Source: Prochlorococcus sp. AG-412-I05 (GTDB lineage Bacteria > Cyanobacteriota > Cyanobacteriia > PCC-6307 > Cyanobiaceae). Taken from it: a DNA stretch of 64,000 nt. Below the pieces are notes generated by a model, which saw nothing but the letters and a program-made list of their open reading frames with translations, was not told where the DNA came from and did not search any database. The stretch lies in NCBI GenBank assembly GCA_003214855.1, contig QCLC01000001.1, positions 1 to 64,000 of the forward strand. The letters run 5' to 3'. A program made the position numbers and the translations under genes. Shown one piece after another: positions 62,620-64,000 of this stretch; the stretch's first letter is position 1, and every line of letters starts with the position of its first letter.

Positions 62620-63296
62620 TCTGTTTTGGTCGCTTGCGCAAGGGTTCGAGAGCTTCTCAACCCATAAGCCGTCGCCAGGCCCTGAGAATGATGGAGACTT
62701 CTTACCTTGCGGCCGCTTCAGCTCTGATCTGGGTGGCGCTCTATTACCTTCCTGTTGGTGGGGCCTTATTTCGGCTGGCGTTGCCGTTGCCTTTAGCCCT
62801 GCTGCATGTGCGTCGCGGTTCTAAGGCAGGGCTAGAGGGCGTTGCCCTGGCGGTGCTTTTGTTGATTGCCTTGATGGGGCCTGTTCGTGGTCCCTTGGTG
62901 CTGTTCCCTTATGGCCTTCTAGCGTTTTGGCTTGGCTGGAGTTGGCATCGTGGGCTGAGCTGGTGGGTGAGTTGGGGGTGTGGAGTTGTGATTGGAACAG
63001 CGGGTTTTTTGGTAAGGGTTGTGGTGCTGTCGCTTTTGGTGGGTGAGAACCTTTGGGTGGTGATCACCCGAGCAGGATCAGGTCTGCTTGATCGATTGGT
63101 GGACCTGCTCAATCTCCCTCTGGCGCCAGATCTCAATCATGTGCAGTTGATGGCTTTTGCTTTGGTGGTTTTTCAAGAGTTGGTCTACGTGCTTGTTCTC
63201 CATGCGCTGGCCTTCTGGATTTTTCCTCGGCTGCAGAGACCAATTCCCGATCCCCCCAGACTTCTGCATGGCCTCGTTGCCCTGGACCCCCTCTAA
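62616..63296 (+). CDS. DUF2232-type multi-TM protein
   Basis: Hydrophobic ORF QALRMMETSYLAAASALIWVALYYLPVGGALFRLALPLPLALLHVRRGSKAGLEGVALAVLLLIALMGPVRG. Confidence 0.85.
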   Translation: MICFGRLRKGSRASQPISRRQALRMMETSYLAAASALIWVALYYLPVGGALFRLALPLPLALLHVRRGSKAGLEGVALAVLLLIALMGPVRGPLVLFPYGLLAFWLGWSWHRGLSWWVSWGCGVVIGTAGFLVRVVVLSLLVGENLWVVITRAGSGLLDRLVDLLNLPLAPDLNHVQLMAFALVVFQELVYVLVLHALAFWIFPRLQRPIPDPPRLLHGLVALDPL

Positions 63297-64000
63297 TTTC
63301 AAGTCGGGTTCGCCTCCTAGAGGTCTACCTTTAGCTTGTAAAGCCTTTGGTGCAGGTGCATCCCCAGCCGCGCAGGAGAGATGGTTAAGGCCCTGGCGGG
63401 ATGGGGGCCTGGGGTTTTCTTTACTGTTGGTGTTGGCTGGCACGCGTACTGCCGAGGTGGAGGGCATTTCGGCGGCAGGTGCTACTTCAGCTGCCCGTCG
63501 CTACACAGCGGTGGCAGATGCGGAACTGCTGCTTAAGGGCCCTGATAGGTCAAGGCTGTGCTCGCTTCCACCTCTTCCTGCAGGGATCTCACCGGCCCTG
63601 ATTAGTTATGTTGCCGCTCGTTGGATTGGCGTAGACCCATTGGTGGCGGCGGTGGGCTTAACACTGCCGCCACCATTCCCCCATTTGCGTTTGGAGGCGC
63701 CGGGAATGGGTCCTGCTGCTTGTTTGAGTACTGGGGAGGCCATGGGTCTGTCGCGTGTGCATGCTCTCTGGCAGCGTGGCTTTTGCCTTGGGCGTGGTCT
63801 TCGTCGTCCTTTGGTATTGGCCGAATGTGTCCCTGGAGGAACGACCACGGCTCAGGCTGTACTTACCGGGCTTGGCTTGCAGGTTGCTGATCTGATCAGT
63901 GGTAGTGCTCGTCAGGCACCGATGTTCTTGAAACAGGAGTTGGTTGATCGTGGATTGAGTAAAGCGGCCTTGGGGTTTAACCCTCCACCTCAGCGAGTGA
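63268..64000 (+). CDS. cobT: Nicotinate mononucleotide-dependent phosphoribosyltransferase CobT-like, 3'-truncated by window end
   Basis: Open frame from ATG 63268 to the window edge: FSLLLVLAGTRTAEVEGISAAGATSAARRYTAVADAELL...VLAECVPGGTTTAQAVLTGLGLQVADLISGSARQAP. Absent from the ORF track because it has no stop. Confidence 0.88.
   Translation, partial: MASLPWTPSNFKSGSPPRGLPLACKAFGAGASPAAQERWLRPWRDGGLGFSLLLVLAGTRTAEVEGISAAGATSAARRYTAVADAELLLKGPDRSRLCSLPPLPAGISPALISYVAARWIGVDPLVAAVGLTLPPPFPHLRLEAPGMGPAACLSTGEAMGLSRVHALWQRGFCLGRGLRRPLVLAECVPGGTTTAQAVLTGLGLQVADLISGSARQAPMFLKQELVDRGLSKAALGFNPPPQRV

Noticed and set aside
1-64000. CRISPR arrays, transposases, integrases, prophage genes, restriction or toxin-antitoxin systems
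   Set aside because: No regularly spaced repeats, no recognisable transposase/integrase CDS and no classic defence gene domains were found by reading the ORFs. The single GIY-YIG-like protein alone is not evidence for a defence system.

Overview
This ~64 kb window looks like the chromosome of a marine picocyanobacterium. Family content and moderate GC suggest a Prochlorococcus MIT9303/MIT9313-like or related Synechococcus lineage, but that is inference and I ran no search. Most of it is dense, conserved housekeeping sequence: bamA-lpxC-fabZ-lpxA-lpxB-msrA; pepA; tyrS-pyrF-plsY; an MlaE-type permease; glgX-like; hupB; gluQRS; rsmI/cysQ; pnp; rpsN; rseP; serS; a Ycf46-like AAA gene; yceD-yidC-PH-rnpA-rpmH; aroH-sppA; vipp1/pspA; birA; ndhB; topA; and a 3'-truncated cobT-like gene. 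There are two tRNAs, Gly(TCC) and Arg(TCT). The stretch at ~20.9-32.7 kb is different. Coding density is low, and it holds a SelO gene, an inverse-autotransporter-like beta barrel, several small membrane or secreted proteins, and decayed gene fragments. The best second-look items are: (1) a remnant Ig-like adhesin repeat broken by at least three frameshifts at ~21.56-21.91 kb; (2) a transporter split by a 9-nt homopolymer at 15269-15277; (3) small ORFs below the 60-aa cutoff of the supplied track, one followed by a strong terminator; (4) the barrel protein with a Cys-rich tail. I found no CRISPR array, no complete mobile element, no recognisable lanthipeptide precursor and no convincing novel defence or biosynthetic system.
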